From positions 4,756,631 through 4,820,630 of the forward strand of contig CM044962.1 in NCBI GenBank assembly GCA_024516035.1: 64,000 nt of DNA. Reading direction: 5' to 3'. Below are positions 19,560 to 32,663 of the stretch, in pieces (the first letter of the stretch is position 1; the number at the start of each line of letters is the position of its first letter). The notes below the pieces were generated by a model. It did no database searches, was not told the DNA's origin, and worked only from the letters and a program-made list of their open reading frames with translations. The translations under genes were made by a program, and so were the position numbers. The stretch is from Bactericera cockerelli (lineage: Eukaryota; Arthropoda; Insecta; Hemiptera; Triozidae).

Positions 19560-21720
19560 CTAAGCACGTGTGCAGGATTCTTTCCGTTAATACAAGCAAG
19601 CCCGTTTACCGGGATTATTTTTTGTAAAAATTTATGTCCACTTTTTTACTTTCTTTTATATTTAATTATTGTATTCATATAAATGTCTTTTCTAATAAAC
19701 TAACCACAAAACATTGTCAAGTTTACCAAAATCTACCACAAAATACTATTGAGATAGGTACCACCAAATGAGCTACTTCAATTAATTGAAGAAAATTAAA
19801 CATTTTTTTTTGTAAATAACTTGAAACTTGTATGGTCTTGAGCAAAAATGTGTTTCTATACTAAATTACTGTGCATAATATAATTATCTACAAAAAAATT
19901 CATACATTTTACTGCTGGAAAAAAAATCTTTTCACAGATATGGAGGTGGAGGAGAAAATTGAAATGGACGAACAAAATTTTACCAATAACTTTTATTAAT
20001 AAATTTATTTGAAGTTTCACTTACACAATACATAAGGGAAAGTCAATTTTCCATTAATTTTTTGATATCTCTAAGATTACGCCAAAGTCGTCCACCGCCG
20101 GTCGAAATTCAGCCACTGTTGGCTAAACCAATTACTTATGAGAAAAAATATTTCGGATTCGGGGGTTTCATCTATGGTTTATTGGGGGTCAACGCTCATA
20201 CATTTCTTGATATCTTCAATCGTTTTACAAAAAATACCGAAATTAACAATAAAAAAATCCGTATGTGGCGTTGTTTGTTCGTCCAATTATTCCAGTACCC
20301 CCCCCCCCCCCCCTTTCACCTCCATATCCTCGGAAGCATTGGTCCCATCCAAAAAGTGTAAAAATCTTTTCTGTCGGAAATTAAATAAACAGTCATTAAA
20401 TATAGACGCAAATTTTCGCTCAAAATCATACATTTCGAGTTATTTGCCAAAAAATGTGAAGGGGAGCTGTAAGCCTTCTTGCCTCTCGGTTGGCTAGAAC
20501 GTTTAGCATGTTCTTATGCCGTATCTATTCCAAATTACTATTAAGAAATCGCAAGAAAGAGCTCTCTATTCAAATAACTGCGAAATAAAATTATAAAAAA
20601 CTTCTGAAAACTGTAAAACACAATTGCTATTCCACAGAGTAAGAAAAAGAGGAAGTGCTCATACATTGTGGAATATACTTAGGGATTGAGAGATATTAAC
20701 ACTTTAAAGCTAAAATCAGCACAAAATCTAACTACATGAGACATCTAAATGCATGCATTTATATTGGAAGCAGACGTAGCAACAGTGTTCCTATTTTTTT
20801 TTTGTTGTTGTTGTACAATTCAGTTTATTTATTTAAAAAACAATAAAATTTCATCTAAACCATTCACCTCAGGTAGTGTAGATGTTGTGTTCATATTAAT
20901 CCCAGTACCTAGACATTAAAAAATGTTCAGATGGACATAAAAATTGTCATTACAAAATAGTTTTACTTGTTGAATATCATTTGTACTAATGTTATTTTAT
21001 GATGCAATTAAAAAAGGGGAAAAATAAATTACAAGTTAATAATAAAAAGAAAATTACAGAAAAGTTGTGTGAGGAAAGTTGAAGCAGATGTTTTAAAACC
21101 AGGATGAAATAAAGCACAATTAATTGTGTCCTGTCTTCGTGTTCGTAAAATTATTTGTAGCTTTACTAGAATTAATTGTAGTTCAAACAATGCAGTCAAG
21201 TTTTTTTTAGAACACTGCATTCTTATAATTACTGCTAGTTTTAACAAAGTTTCATGACAAGAAAAACAGCAAGCGTAGAACAGTAAAAAATATTTTAGCT
21301 GACGAATAGTTGCATGTGTTCGGCGTGTGTTTCTGCAGGGAGAGAGGAGGTAAAACCTCCCTTTCTCTGTCATTTTTAATATATTTATAATTACGAGTAT
21401 GCAGGTATTTGTTTGAAAAATCATCTAAAAAAGAAGGAAGAAAATAAATATACATACTTTAGAAGTAAAATGGAATAGTTGAATTATTGATTGATGGTAT
21501 TTAATAGATACTTTAATTTCATGTGTTTGTTGAAAAAAAAAAAGGTTTCCCTACTTTGAAATTAAAGTAGGATTATTTGAATGATTAATAATATTGAATG
21601 GAAATAACATACATATTTCAATTCATTGTTTTTTATTTATATTGTCTCATTGTTTCTTTTTCTATTAATGCCTAGATAAATAAAAAGGGTTTTTCTGTAC
21701 TGCACAGTAAATTTTCTTTA
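19560..21720. other. Intron, no gene seen
   Basis: AT-rich sequence with a poly(C) run of about 15 at 20298-20312. The short open frames have no coding signature I recognise, and no repeat family of this window has a clear copy here. Confidence 0.55.
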
Positions 21721-21732
21721 ATAAAGGCTTAA

Positions 21733-21950
21733 CGAAGATTAATATGATTTCATGCTAACCAACGTAGAAGATAGAAACATAGAATATTCCTATTTATTTG
21801 GTCGGTGGAATAATTTTTTAGCACCCAGCCAAAAATTTAAAAAAAAAACGAAGATATGATTTCATGTCAACCAACGTAGAAGATAGGAACATAGTATATT
21901 CCTATTTATTTGGTCGATGGGATAATTCTTTAGCACCCAGTCAAAAAAAT
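21733..21950. repeat. Tandem duplication of about 115 bp
   Basis: Two adjacent copies share GATTTCATG.TAACCAACGTAGAAGATAG and TATTCCTATTTATTTGGTCG, with ATAATT.TTTAGCACCCAG at the end. They differ at a few percent of positions. Confidence 0.9.
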
Positions 21951-22299
21951 AATGATAATAATAAAAAAAGAAAAACTGAAATCGTAGCAAAAAATATTTT
22001 TATTTTACAAAAAAGAAAACAATTCTAAACTTCTGTTTCTACTATTGAAACCATCGGAAGAAAAACTGGCCAAAGAGACAGTAACAGACTTTGCTGTTCT
22101 TAACGAGGTTGGCGTCAGGAGGGGCATCTAGCCGTAAAATAATATTGAACTTGAAGTGCCAGAACCAACCAACCTCAACCGCGAGGGAGAGGTTGACTAA
22201 TGCCAACCCCAATTAGGTTTGGAAAAAAACAATGTGGAAGGAGAAGATGTAAGATTTGGTAAAATAATATGATCGTAATACCCTACGAGTTTATTATTA

Positions 22300-22480
22300 T
22301 TATTATAGTAATCTTTATTAGGTAGAACAAAAAATATTTGCAGTAAAATACATACAATGAAATATAAAGAAAAACAAAAAGATTAAGCAAAGATACAAGA
22401 GAAAAAAGAGAATGAAGTTAATGTCCTACCTAAAGGGCGGGGTTATTGCCTGTGGCAATCTCTTCCACCCAACCCTTGTT
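22300..22480 (-). repeat. Repeat H copy
   Basis: Inverted family H: a TTATTATTATTATAG tail, GTCCTACCTAAAGGGCGGGGTTATTGCC and TGGCAATCTCTTCC at the head. Confidence 0.8.
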
Positions 22481-22540
22481 TAGGACTCTCAAAAGAAAAA
22501 GACGTCTACAGTGCTATAACATAACAAAATTGAGACTAAG

Positions 22541-22990
22541 GCCCGAAATCTTAATATATAAATGTCAAAGTCACTGACTGACCACTGTAGTATGAAATAT
22601 GATTAGTTCATCTTAGTGGACACTATCCCTTAACTTTCACCTTGACAACAAGTTTAGAGGTCATATCTAATCCCGACATTGTAGTTACACGTCCACATAT
22701 CTCTGTGCTGTAACGGAGCTGTGGCCAGCCTTTTCGACGGAAAATCATATTAATAACTATCGGTCAGCTGATAAAATCTAAGAGTCAGCTCAGATTTACT
22801 GATCCTGTTTCATAATATGGTCCCAAGGATCGCATTATGAAACAGGATTGAACAAGGATTTGTTAATCCAAGCCACTATCACTTAGCAGCTGATACAAAT
22901 ACGCTGTGATTGGTTGAAATTCCCACCAAAGAGTGTGTTACGGAATGGTGTTGGATAAATTAATCTAATTCTGCTTCATAGTTCGGGCCT
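22541..22990. mobile_element. PIF/Harbinger-like element, about 450 bp
   Basis: The ends GGCCCGAAAT and ATAGTTCGGGCC are inverted, with TAA on the left and TGA on the right. An internal inverted pair CCTGTTTCATAATATGG.C and GCATTATGAAACAGG makes a second small hairpin. It shares the CTGTTTCATAAT motif and the AACCAATCA-like stretch with the element at 39869. Confidence 0.6.
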
Positions 22991-23222
22991 GAAAGAAGGA
23001 AGGGTAAAAAAAACAACTGGAAGGCACTTTAGTTTTAATTCGAATGACTGCGGTAGTCATTAATGTAACTGTAATCTTTGTTAGTGTAAATGTACAAGTA
23101 TTTTACTATTAAGAGGTCCGATTATTGCCTCAACACGCTTGTCTTTTCAAAGGTACCTCCATTAAAGGAAATGGCGGATTATTATTAACATCGGTGTGCA
23201 AGTTTTACAAAATGGGAGATTA

Positions 23223-23812
23223 TACACGGTGGTCAAAAAGTATTCAATAATTTTTGACCATGAGGACCACTTTTGATCAGGAGACCTTTCCCTACAACTG
23301 ATAAAGAAAGTAGTAAAATAAATTGCAATAGACAATATAGTTTATGGAGATTTTTTACGTAGGGTGTGGAAATTCATGTCGGTCAAGTAGTCTACTCTAG
23401 AACTCATTTTATCATTGATTCTTTTTCGAACATTTTTCATGTCTTTACATTATTTTTAACTGTTGCCGGTGTATTTTTGCAATCTCTGCTCAAATCTCGT
23501 TTTTGAGCTCCTCTAATGTTGGTAGTTTGGTTTAGGCTTTCTCCTTCAGGTAGCTTCACAATAATAAGTCAGGAGCTGTTGGAACATTTTATTGAGTCAT
23601 AAATTGTCCGTTTTCAAGTTCTGTTTTAAATATAGTTCGGTTGTTTTCCCAAAATAATTCATTGTATTTCATCGCTGTGAAATCGTTTAGGATTCACATA
23701 AAATCTTCTAGGCCTTATTATTCAAAATAGAAAATGGTTTTTTAATAATATTAATTTATAACAAAGATATGATTTTTTACCAAGGAAATATGCTTCTTGT
23801 CCACCCTGTGCA
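23223..23812. mobile_element. Decayed mariner/IS630-type transposon
   Basis: The imperfect inverted ends CACGGTGGTCAAAAAGTATT and, inverted, CACAGGGTGGACAAGAAGCA lie about 590 bp apart. The interior keeps part of a transposase reading on the minus strand (see pseudogene entry). Most of the coding region is deleted. Confidence 0.72.
23440..23590 (-). pseudogene. Transposase C-terminal remnant, mariner/IS630 type
   Basis: One minus-strand frame reads PTAPDLLL, stop, SYLKEKA, stop, then LPTLEELKNEI, stop, AEIAKIH. This follows the pattern PPDFFLWGYLK..VY followed by P.TLEELK..I..EI..I that ends many mariner/IS630-type DDE transposases. At least three in-frame stops, one at the place of the usual Trp, show it is dead. 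The catalytic part is missing. Confidence 0.72.
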
Positions 23813-23924
23813 TATTATTATCAGTTTCAAAGAGCTTTTGCGATTTTAAAACATTTTGCGCTTATGAACCAAAAAGATAGCAAGTATGGCCCGTTGGATA
23901 TCTTAGTTCTTGTAAGATCTCTGA

Positions 23925-24095
23925 AGCAAAGTCTAGTGAAGTTAGGACTTGGATAAGGCCACTAAAATCCGAGCACTCGTGATGCTGGCTATTCCTGGCC
24001 CCACCCAGGCTGGGTGAGGTTGATATGGATAGCAGGTAAGTGAGTTTCTCGATCTCTAAGGACGTTAAAAATGACGTTAAGAAAAAATAAAATGT
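23925..24095 (+). repeat. 5S-SINE copy, decayed head
   Basis: AAGTTAGGACTTGGATAAGG is what remains of box A to box C. The body GTGATGCTGGCTATTCCTGGC, CCACCCAGGCTGGGTGAGGTTGA and the end ACGTTAAGAAAAAATAAAATG follow. Confidence 0.8.
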
Positions 24096-24249
24096 ATAAA
24101 TCTAAAGACTTGATTTTGTTCTCTATCTTATATATGATATGCTAAGGGACAAAATATAAAACAGGATTAAATTTTAGATAAGCCAGACCCTCCCTTCAAT
24201 CTTCCCTTAAATTTCAACCTGTAGTACATAGTTGCATATTGATAGTAAA

Positions 24250-24380
24250 AGTTATCATATTTTTGTGTTAATCACTTTCGTGATATCACAACTAATCTAA
24301 TTCGCTTTACTGAATCTACGCTGAAACCGGGTCTTGAACCACCGACCTATAGGTTACAGATGCCCAGATCGCTATATAAG
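24250..24380 (-). repeat. SINE C copy
   Basis: GTGTTAATCACTTTCGTGATATCACAACT, CGGGTCTTGAACCACCGACCT and a decayed A box half match SINE C in inverted orientation. Confidence 0.75.
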
Positions 24381-24714
24381 AGAAAAATATTCGTTTTATT
24401 CACTTTTTTTTCATTTTTTTATTCCCAATTTTTAAATATTTTTATATTTATATAAAAAATACGCTTTTATTTTGCGAGGTACTGGCTCTACCCCACTGTT
24501 CAGGGTATAGGCCTTCGTTGTGACCGCACACTTAGAGCTATTCACAGCGTAATGTATTCCGACTTCAGGGACATTCTGGGTAAGTTTAAATGTAATCCTG
24601 TTTCATAATTGTGCCCTTCATCATTGTATCTGCCAATCTAAGGCATACTTCTCATCCAATCATAATAGAAGAGCTTCATTGTCCATGATTTCCCACGGTG
24701 TACATCAGTTTAGC

Positions 24715-25490
24715 GTAGACAGTACTATAATATGTTTGTGGAATGATGAATGTTGATGATATAGAAGACATTATGGACGAGAAGGAATATGGGAAGGCGT
24801 GTGTACAAAGAAGAAAACAAAACATAGGAGGAAATGAGAGGAAGGAGAAAAAGAAATGGAGATATTGTCGAATGATGATGTTGATGACATAGCAAACATG
24901 ATAGACGAGAAGGAAGAAGGGAAGGCGTGTGTACAAAGAAGAAAACAAAACATAGGAGGAAATGAGAGGAAGGAGAAAAAGAAATGGAGGTATTGTAGAA
25001 TGATGATGTTGATGACATAGAAGAAATAATAGCCGAGGAGGAATAAGGGAAACGTGTGTACAAAGAAGAAGAAAACAAAACATAGGAGAAAATGAGAGAA
25101 AGACGGAGAGGAAGGAGAAAGAGAAATAGAGATATTGTAGAATGATGATGTTGATGACATAGAAGAAATAATAGACGAGGAGGAATAAGGGAAGGGTTGT
25201 GTACAAAGAAGAAGAAAACAAAACGAAGAAAGAAATAGGAAGAGGAAGGCAGAGAGGAAGGAGAAAGAGAAATTGAGATATTGTAGAATGATGATGTTGA
25301 TGACATAGAAAAAATAATAGACGAAAAAGAAAGATGAAAACAAAACCTAGGAGGAAATGAGAGGAAGGACAATGAGAAATGGAGATATTGTAGAATGGAT
25401 GTTGATGACATAGAAAAAATAATAGACAATAAAGAAAGAAGAAAACAAAACATAGGAGGAAATGAGAGGAAGACAGAGAGGAGAGAGTAA
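24715..25490. repeat. Purine-rich tandem repeat, about six 120-bp units
   Basis: Each unit holds GAATGATGATGTTGATGACATAGAA, an ATAATAGACGAGGAGGAA-like block and GAAAACAAAACATAGGAGGAAATGAGAGG. Minus-strand frames across it encode repeated Leu/Ser/Phe peptides that follow the repeat, so they are not taken as genes. Confidence 0.92.
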
Positions 25491-26134
25491 GAGAAAATGA
25501 GAGAAAAGTTTTTCTTTCCTTAAGATAAATTATTTTTTCTTCCCACGAGGAGGATTTGAAATCAAATTTGAAAACCGAAATCCTTTAATCCTGTGAAAAT
25601 CTGATGGAATGGAGTATAAGGGAAAATGTTGGATTGGATAACGAGACTCTCGCAAGAGTGAGCCTTCTCTTGTACCAAGTTAGTTTTCTCTCAGATATTG
25701 GGCCGTATTCATAAAAATGAAACATTCGCTTGTGAGTAAAAATGCTCAAAGTAAATGCAAAAAGTCTGAAGGAAAAGGTAGAAAAGTAAAAGCATTTGCT
25801 CATTTTCGTCTTCTTAACCATTTTCTTTTACTCGTGAGAATTTCATGTTTAAGTTACAGTAGCTACCAATATACGGAAAAGGTGATCCTACGAGAACCTG
25901 TGCGTTTGCATTTCATGCGCCATTGACGCTGACCATCTTGCACCATTGAGAGAATAAATTCTCAAGGTCTTCTCTTCACAAAAAAGCAATCCATTGCAAA
26001 TAGTAGTGATTCATTCTATTTTTATCACAAAAACAAACAGGGTTCATTTTAATGGTCCAGCCTGTAAATTTTCATATTTAGAATAATGAAATTCAAAATC
26101 GGAAAAACAATGTATTATTACTATTATATGAAAT

Positions 26135-26405
26135 ACTAGCCATTTCACCCGTGCTTCACTACGGTTATTTTTATACGCTATCTTGAAAATGGTAATAGAT
26201 ATTTTAATTTTGATAATTTTCTAGGTAGTTTGACGGTGGTTTAAGGGGGGATGGTCAACTCTCGTGAAAATTTCAATATCTGTAACAGATATTGAAATTT
26301 TCACGTTTGGGCTGTGGTATTGTAACCAGAACAACCCCTAAGAAGACATAGTCAGCTAGTCAGACACGCACAGCTTTGAGTTTTTTATATATATATATAT
26401 ATAGA
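26135..26405 (+). repeat. Repeat J copy
   Basis: CTAGCCATTTCACCCGTGCTTCACTACGG begins the element and a (TA)n run followed by ATAGAGATTA ends it. It contains a short hairpin (GAAATTTTCACG.. and TGAAAATTTCAATATCTG). Similar ends are at 60660-60915, and the middle part is also at 35400-35620. The style suggests a non-LTR element end. Confidence 0.65.
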
Positions 26406-27880
26406 GATTAATAAATATATTTTTAATATACTATATTAATAAATATTGATTGAATTTTCAATTTAATAGTTAGTAAGACACATATATTATGTACTTGTAC
26501 ATATTAGTAGGACACTTATCAATATTACCATAAATAACATGCAACAAGAGGGACAAACAGAACGTGCGCATGCGCACAAAGAAAGCAACAATGCAGAATC
26601 ACAGTGACAGTACGTAATAACATGGTTTTTTTTTACACCTTAGAGCTCTGTGCCGGAACACAGTATTTTGGGACAGACATGATGCCACTTGGGCATACAT
26701 CTTGAAGAAGAGATTAGATTAGATTAGAAATTTTACATACAACCTCCCTGATTACAACTAGGTATTGAAAAAAAATCGTTACAAGAGTTGGCAAAAAAAC
26801 AAAAGATATAAAGAGAAAGCTACACTATTTACATAATAAATTCAAAACAGTACTTTTAAAATCTTGAAAAAATAGATTACTTTTATGCATCATTATATTT
26901 TCACCCTATGATATTTCACTGCTAAAAAAGCATAATAATCATCATAAGAATGAAGAGTTAGAAGACCAACAATAGACTTCGATTAAGTCAAGATTGATGG
27001 ATAATTAAATTTATTAGACCGATTTAAAAAAAAGAAACGTCTTGATTATTAATGAAAGCAACCAATAGTAGGTTTTTGATTAGGACTAGTCAATATTGAT
27101 CTAGGATTAAATTGGAGATTAAAAAAAAAGAAATAATACATACTGATGGACTTGAGATATAAGGCTTGGTAAATTTCGTCGCCAAGTATTTGAAGGTGGT
27201 CATTTGGTCAAGCTGTCTTCAGAACAAATTGCACAGATTTTTCGTTATTTTACCATGTGACCACATTAAAAATAGCAGTTTTAGGCCCATTGGTAGAAAC
27301 CTTACATTACATCAGAAGTATTAAAAAAAGAAGAAGAAGAATAAACGTAAAAGTAAAACCAGTGCTTTTACTTTCTATTTTTTTTTAAATACGTGTTCAA
27401 TTTACTAATAAAATTACTTCTGATTTTTTAGAAAGGCTCAATATATCAATTAGCACGCAAAATTTGCCACGCGGTTAAAATGAATATTATAAACATAATA
27501 ATAATTTTATTCGGTTTTCAATAATTTGCGTGGTTGAAAGTTTCCGCTAAGTACATTATATATTTAAATATTATTTATGATACCAAACATATATTATATA
27601 TTATTTATGATAGGGGAACATACATTTTACATTAGTCCTGTCGACAAGAGCGGAAACACCACCGTAATATAATATTCAGAAATCTGCCTATCTAGTAAAC
27701 TATCTATTTGTTCCCAAGCGCATGTATGACGTATAGGCAAATAGGTACAGAGGCTTTCCGTTATGATAACAATTTTATTTATTTATTAAAATATTTTTTT
27801 CAACCCTACCGACGGGGTTTTTTTTTTATTTAAATAAATAATGAATTACTGACTCTAGGTATTTTTTTTTTAATGCCGGC
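26405..27880. other. Intron, no gene seen
   Basis: AT-rich sequence. 26706-26731 holds GATTAGATTAGATTAGAA, a short direct repeat, and nothing else is recognised. Confidence 0.55.
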
Positions 27881-28045
27881 GCGGTGGTAGAGGTTAAATT
27901 TTTCCGCTTTTGCCCACAGGATATATAATTATATATAAATAAGTTTTAATTATATATAAATCGAATCTGTCTGCATTAAAGTCTGTCTGCATTAAATTTA
28001 ACCTCACCCAGTCTAAGTTGGGCCGACAATAACCAAACTGAATAT
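27880..28045 (-). repeat. 5S-SINE body fragment
   Basis: AATTTAACCTCACCCAGTCTAAGTTGGGCCGACAATAACCA is a diverged body in inverted orientation. The 5S head is absent. Confidence 0.5.
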
Positions 28046-28724
28046 GAATAAAAACTTTTTTTTTGCTCTTATGAATTATTACCACATATTGTCATGTGCC
28101 CTCAGAAATAAAACTATGAATAAACTATAATTACGTTTTAGAGTATGTACCTTTATTTTACAAGGTACTTAACTTTTTACCGTCATAGTTTATAATGATT
28201 CAATAAAATTGCACTGTGCTCTAAACTTGTGAAGGGTGTTGAAACTTTTTTATATAAAATGCAAACATTTATGTGAAATTATTTAAATACTTATTTATAA
28301 TAGACGATGAAAACATTGTTCATTGTTAAAAATAAAAACAATTATTATTATTTATACTGTCGTTAGTCCAAAAGTAAAAACTTGAAATTTGAAATTATGA
28401 TTGGTAGAGACATAGAAAAGTAGTGTAGATATACTTTTTATAATAATTATACAGGGTTAATTATGAACCATTTACAAATGTCTATATTTTTAGGTATTAC
28501 AAAATCATATAAAATCAACGCTGTATTATGATTGTAAGTTAGTTTAATATTATTATTTTTTCTTGAATTATTATGTTTGAACACTCTAATAAATTTAAAT
28601 AAAATAAATATTATTACTATTATTTTATTTGTGGTGAAGCACAAGGCCTCTTCACAATTTTGTGGCTAGCGCAGCATTACTAAGAGCCTCCTGTACTTTT
28701 CAAATTCTATTACATTAATTTCTT

Positions 28725-28918
28725 TTTACTCTGGTAATGCTGCCACTGGTCGTTACGCATACATTTAACTATACTCATTTTTCCTCACGAGGTATAAGTG
28801 GACCCCGAACATCCAAGTACAGAGCAGAAAAATTCCTGCCCCGCTGGGAATCGAACCCAGGTCACCATCCGTGCAATGCCTAGCGCGCTAACTCACTCTG
28901 CCACGGTGACTATATATA
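28725..28918 (-). repeat. SINE D copy (tRNA-headed)
   Basis: On the minus strand GTGGCAGAGTGAGTTAGCGCGCTAGGCATTGCACGGATGGTGACC is the head and CTGGGTTCGATTCCCAGC its T arm. TTGGATGTTCGGGGTCCACT and TATACCTCGTGAGGAAAAATGAGTA form the body. It matches 49424-49610. Confidence 0.85.
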
Positions 28919-29969
28919 AATAAAATAAATATTATAATTTTTGATTTTTATATTCATCTAAATTTCTTTTAAAAAAGTAGGAAAATCTGTTAGGCTTCTT
29001 TTTTTTACTACAGACATTTTTATTGTACGATTTTGTTCGTATTTTCCGTTCGGCGGCATTTTTCGAAAAATCATTTGAGATTATTTCAGTCTTAGAGTGT
29101 CCCATAAAATTGTTTCTAAAATTATAAAAAAATAAATCTTGGACACCCTGTATATTGAATAATAATATTATTCAATGGGAAACTTTAACTTATCGAAAGA
29201 TGTAGAATCTATTGAAATACAAAACAAAACGGATCATTCTTCCTTTGTCTATGCAACCCATGTCAGGCATACTCAATCTGAAGAGGCTGTCGATTTGAGA
29301 ATTCGAAGGACAAGAAAAAAATAATAAAAAAAAGACTGATGTAAGATGCTTAAAATATGTATTAGTAGAGTTAAGAAAACGTAATATATGACTTACTCAA
29401 AAAAAAAAAAAAAAAAAACTCATGTCAGTTATGATGGGAAAAATAAAGAGAGATGGGTATTAAAAATTGGAAGAAAATTTAGTTTTTTATGGCGCATGTG
29501 ACATTGCTCATGCACTTTGCACATTTCACTTAGCCAGCACTGAGTGACGCTGTCACAAACGCAAGCCCCCCTTTCTAGCTATTTCGACCGACTCTAAGAC
29601 AAATGCAAAGAAGATAGAAGATAAGGAAAAATGCGAATTCCTTGCAATGTTCAGTGACAAAGGTTTTTGCACGAACGAGTTGGAATGTTGACAATGCCCA
29701 CGACTCAATTTGAGTTTCATTAAAGCGTTATTAGTACGTTCACCAAGGAAAAGGCATCAATATTTATGGTGATATGATCAGTGAAATTTTATTACACATG
29801 ACTGTAAATGTGGTTTAAAATTAGGAGCACGTAGTTAAGGGTTGGGTAGAATGAACTTAGGTAACAAACCACCATTTTCTAAAGCGTAATTTTGTATATT
29901 TTGTTTTTCTCTCATTAATACGATTCACGAGATATTTTTTTTATTTAGCATTTTTTTTATTTCATTTTC

Positions 29970-30150
29970 TTAATAGTCTGGCTGGGGGACTAAAAACCGG
30001 GAGTAGACCAGCATTGGCTTGGTTCTGGGTCTTTTGTCAATTTTATTATTAGCCTCCTTGTAAAGACAGTGGTAGAAGTGCTGAGTCATTCCTGCACTAT
30101 CTGGCTACCATCGCGCATCGTACACGATGACGCCACCCTATGATGATAAT
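29970..30150 (+). repeat. SINE G copy
   Basis: TCTGGCTGGGGGACTAAAAACCGGGAGTAGACCAGCATTGGC to GATGACGCCACCCTATGATGAT, about 90 percent like 8418-8585. Confidence 0.85.
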
Positions 30151-31450
30151 CTCAATTTTCTAATACTACTTCCCATATCTAATATTAAAATCTGAGATCA
30201 CAGCAGTGCGCCAGGCCAAGTTCCAGCAAGCACGTCAGTGTATCTTTACACGAACCAATTCACCCGGTTTTTCACACCCTCATATCTTCGCCAGTTTCGC
30301 TCCTTGTGGTAGTGATATTGTCATTTTGTATACATATTGCCGTGATATTCCATACAACCGATGGCATAAAACAGGCCAACTTAGAGGATAGTTTGCAGTT
30401 AAAAACATGTATACAAAACTTGAGGAACCCTGAAAACAGCTTTTAATAAAAAAAGAAATAGTTTAGTACAAAGATAACTTGACCGGAAACAAGATATCAC
30501 TGCTTTCATTGGCTAAAACTTTTTTGATGGGAATTCTGGAACTTGGCCCTTTTTTCAACGGTAGGTTTTTGTGGGATAAGGTGTTCTCAGATATAAAATG
30601 AATAGGACAATTTTCAATAAATGAGAAATGAGTTCCTCATTAATAAACGACTATTGAATTGGACAGAATATAGTGGACTGTAATATAGTGGATATAGTAG
30701 ACTGTATGGCATTATGAGGACACACACCAATCTCGTTTTAACTCAATGTGGCTTCTGGTGACCGCTGTACGATGTACAATTTGTACATTGTACAAAGTCG
30801 GAATCAAAACTCAGTAGATAAAGTTAACACAGCTAATTTTTGCTCCCTGCGACTATATGTGAACCTTGGGCGAAATTTCTTCCATTGATCTTTCCAGGGT
30901 TAATGATGATTATCTATTAGAATATAATAATTATATATCAGTACTATCTGTACAGTAACTACAGTATAGTAGTGCTTTATTCAGACTGTCGCTGTCGGCT
31001 CAAGATAAGTGTCGCTAATATACTCTATATTGATGAATTGATGGTGAGTATATTTCACCAAGTACTTACCAATAAATTCAACAAGTTTGTCATCTGATTT
31101 GTAGCGTAATTCATACAAAAAGACTAAAATTCATTGTCATCTGGACTAATTCATATCCACAAGATTTAATGAGAGCTAATGAAACCAAATAGAGAACTAA
31201 TCTTAGAATGCTCTCCAAATCTTTTAAAGTCGACGATTATACGAGGTGTGACTATTAAGTTCGTAGACTCTTCCCATAAAAGGATGTGTGTTTAACTTAC
31301 CCAAGCTTTTAATTTTGGGGCTATGAATTAATCCAGATGACAATGAATCCTAGTCTCATATATTAATATAAAATTAGAACTTACCTTTCATTGAGTAATT
31401 TTAATGGTTTAACTCAGCCAATATAACTTACCTTCGCTAGAAATCGAGTG
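30150..31450. other. Intron, no gene seen
   Basis: AT-rich sequence. 30764-30796 is a small palindromic run (GTACGATGTACAATTTGTAC). 31238-31275 (ACGAGGTGTGACTATTAAG) resembles a mariner-type transposon end, with no partner found. Confidence 0.5.
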
Positions 31451-31454
31451 TTAA

Positions 31455-31655
31455 GAGCTAATTCATTTGGGTGGAAGAGATTACCAAAGGCAATAACCCC
31501 GCCCTTCAGTTAGGACATATGTATATATTTATTTATTTTTTCTCCATTTTTTTTCTCTCTCTTTTTACTTATTCTTATATTTCATATTAATTTGTAATTA
31601 TCTGTGTTGTATATATGTCCTTCTTAATAAAGTGTAAAATAATAATAATAATTCA
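31455..31655 (+). repeat. Repeat H copy
   Basis: GGGTGGAAGAGATTACCAAAGGCAATAACCCCGCCC, TTAGGACATATG and TTCTTAATAAAGTG before ATAATAATAATAAT. Confidence 0.8.
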
Positions 31656-32409
31656 CAAATAGGATTACAATAGAAGTAAGCCAGACCATCCCTCAGGTTG
31701 GACTGTAGTGAGCTAATAATCCTATTTTATAATCCTAAATGTGAGAGTTTCGTAATCCAAATGGTGCAGAGCTCAAATCCCAACATTCCCAAATCATGGC
31801 ATAGATTTTTTTTCTCAAATATTTGAGATTATCACCAGTGAAACATTTTTTTTACAATTAAATGGTACAATTGAATTAAAAAGTTCAAATGCTCTGCCAT
31901 TTAATTAAGTTTGTAGGCCGCAGCAAATTTTGAGAATCAAGAGAACTCCAGCAATTAATATAAAATTTATTCGAGAATATCGTAAGAAAGAGAGCATAGC
32001 TAAGTAACAGTATTTTTCATTTGAAAAAGTTAAAAATTGGAAATATATATTTTTTTCTTATTGGGTAAAAAATGGAAACATCATTCAAGTATTTTTTTTT
32101 TTTTTCAATTTATTTCAAAAAAGTAAAAGATTGGAAACATCAGTCGAGTTTTGTCTTTGAAAGTAGCTTTTAGAAAGTTGAAAATTCCTTTTAAAATACA
32201 TTAAGCTTTTACCCCTCGGGCCCCTCAAACTGGTCCTATGAGTGAGATAGTCACAAAAATATAAGTACCAAGTTTTTCCAGAAAAAAATAATTGGAGTAA
32301 GCCTCTTTTGGGATTAATTACGTACGACATGTAACGAATAAAAAGTTATTGGTGAAGAGATTTGATTCTAATGCAGCTTAACTTTTTGCTTGTTAAATCA
32401 TGGCTCTTA

Positions 32410-32640
32410 TGCAAAGCTTTTGGGATGAGAGAAAGAGGGAGGAGGAAGAGGAGAAGTGATGATGGCGAGGAAAAGGAATTAAATGTCAAAGAAGAAGAAA
32501 ATTGAAAAGGAAAGAGAGAAAGAAAAAGTGTATTTCTCTCCTTTAAGACGGTGTAGGAGAAAAAGTGAGAGAAAGAGGTAGATAACGAGAGTGAGTGAGA
32601 AAAATAAGTATCAGAAGGAAAGAGAGAGAGGAGGAAGGAT
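32410..32640. repeat. GA-rich tract
   Basis: Purine-rich with GAGAGAAAGA words. The minus-strand frame through it is low complexity. Confidence 0.75.
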
Positions 32641-32663
32641 AAATTCAGGTGTCGGTAACTTGG

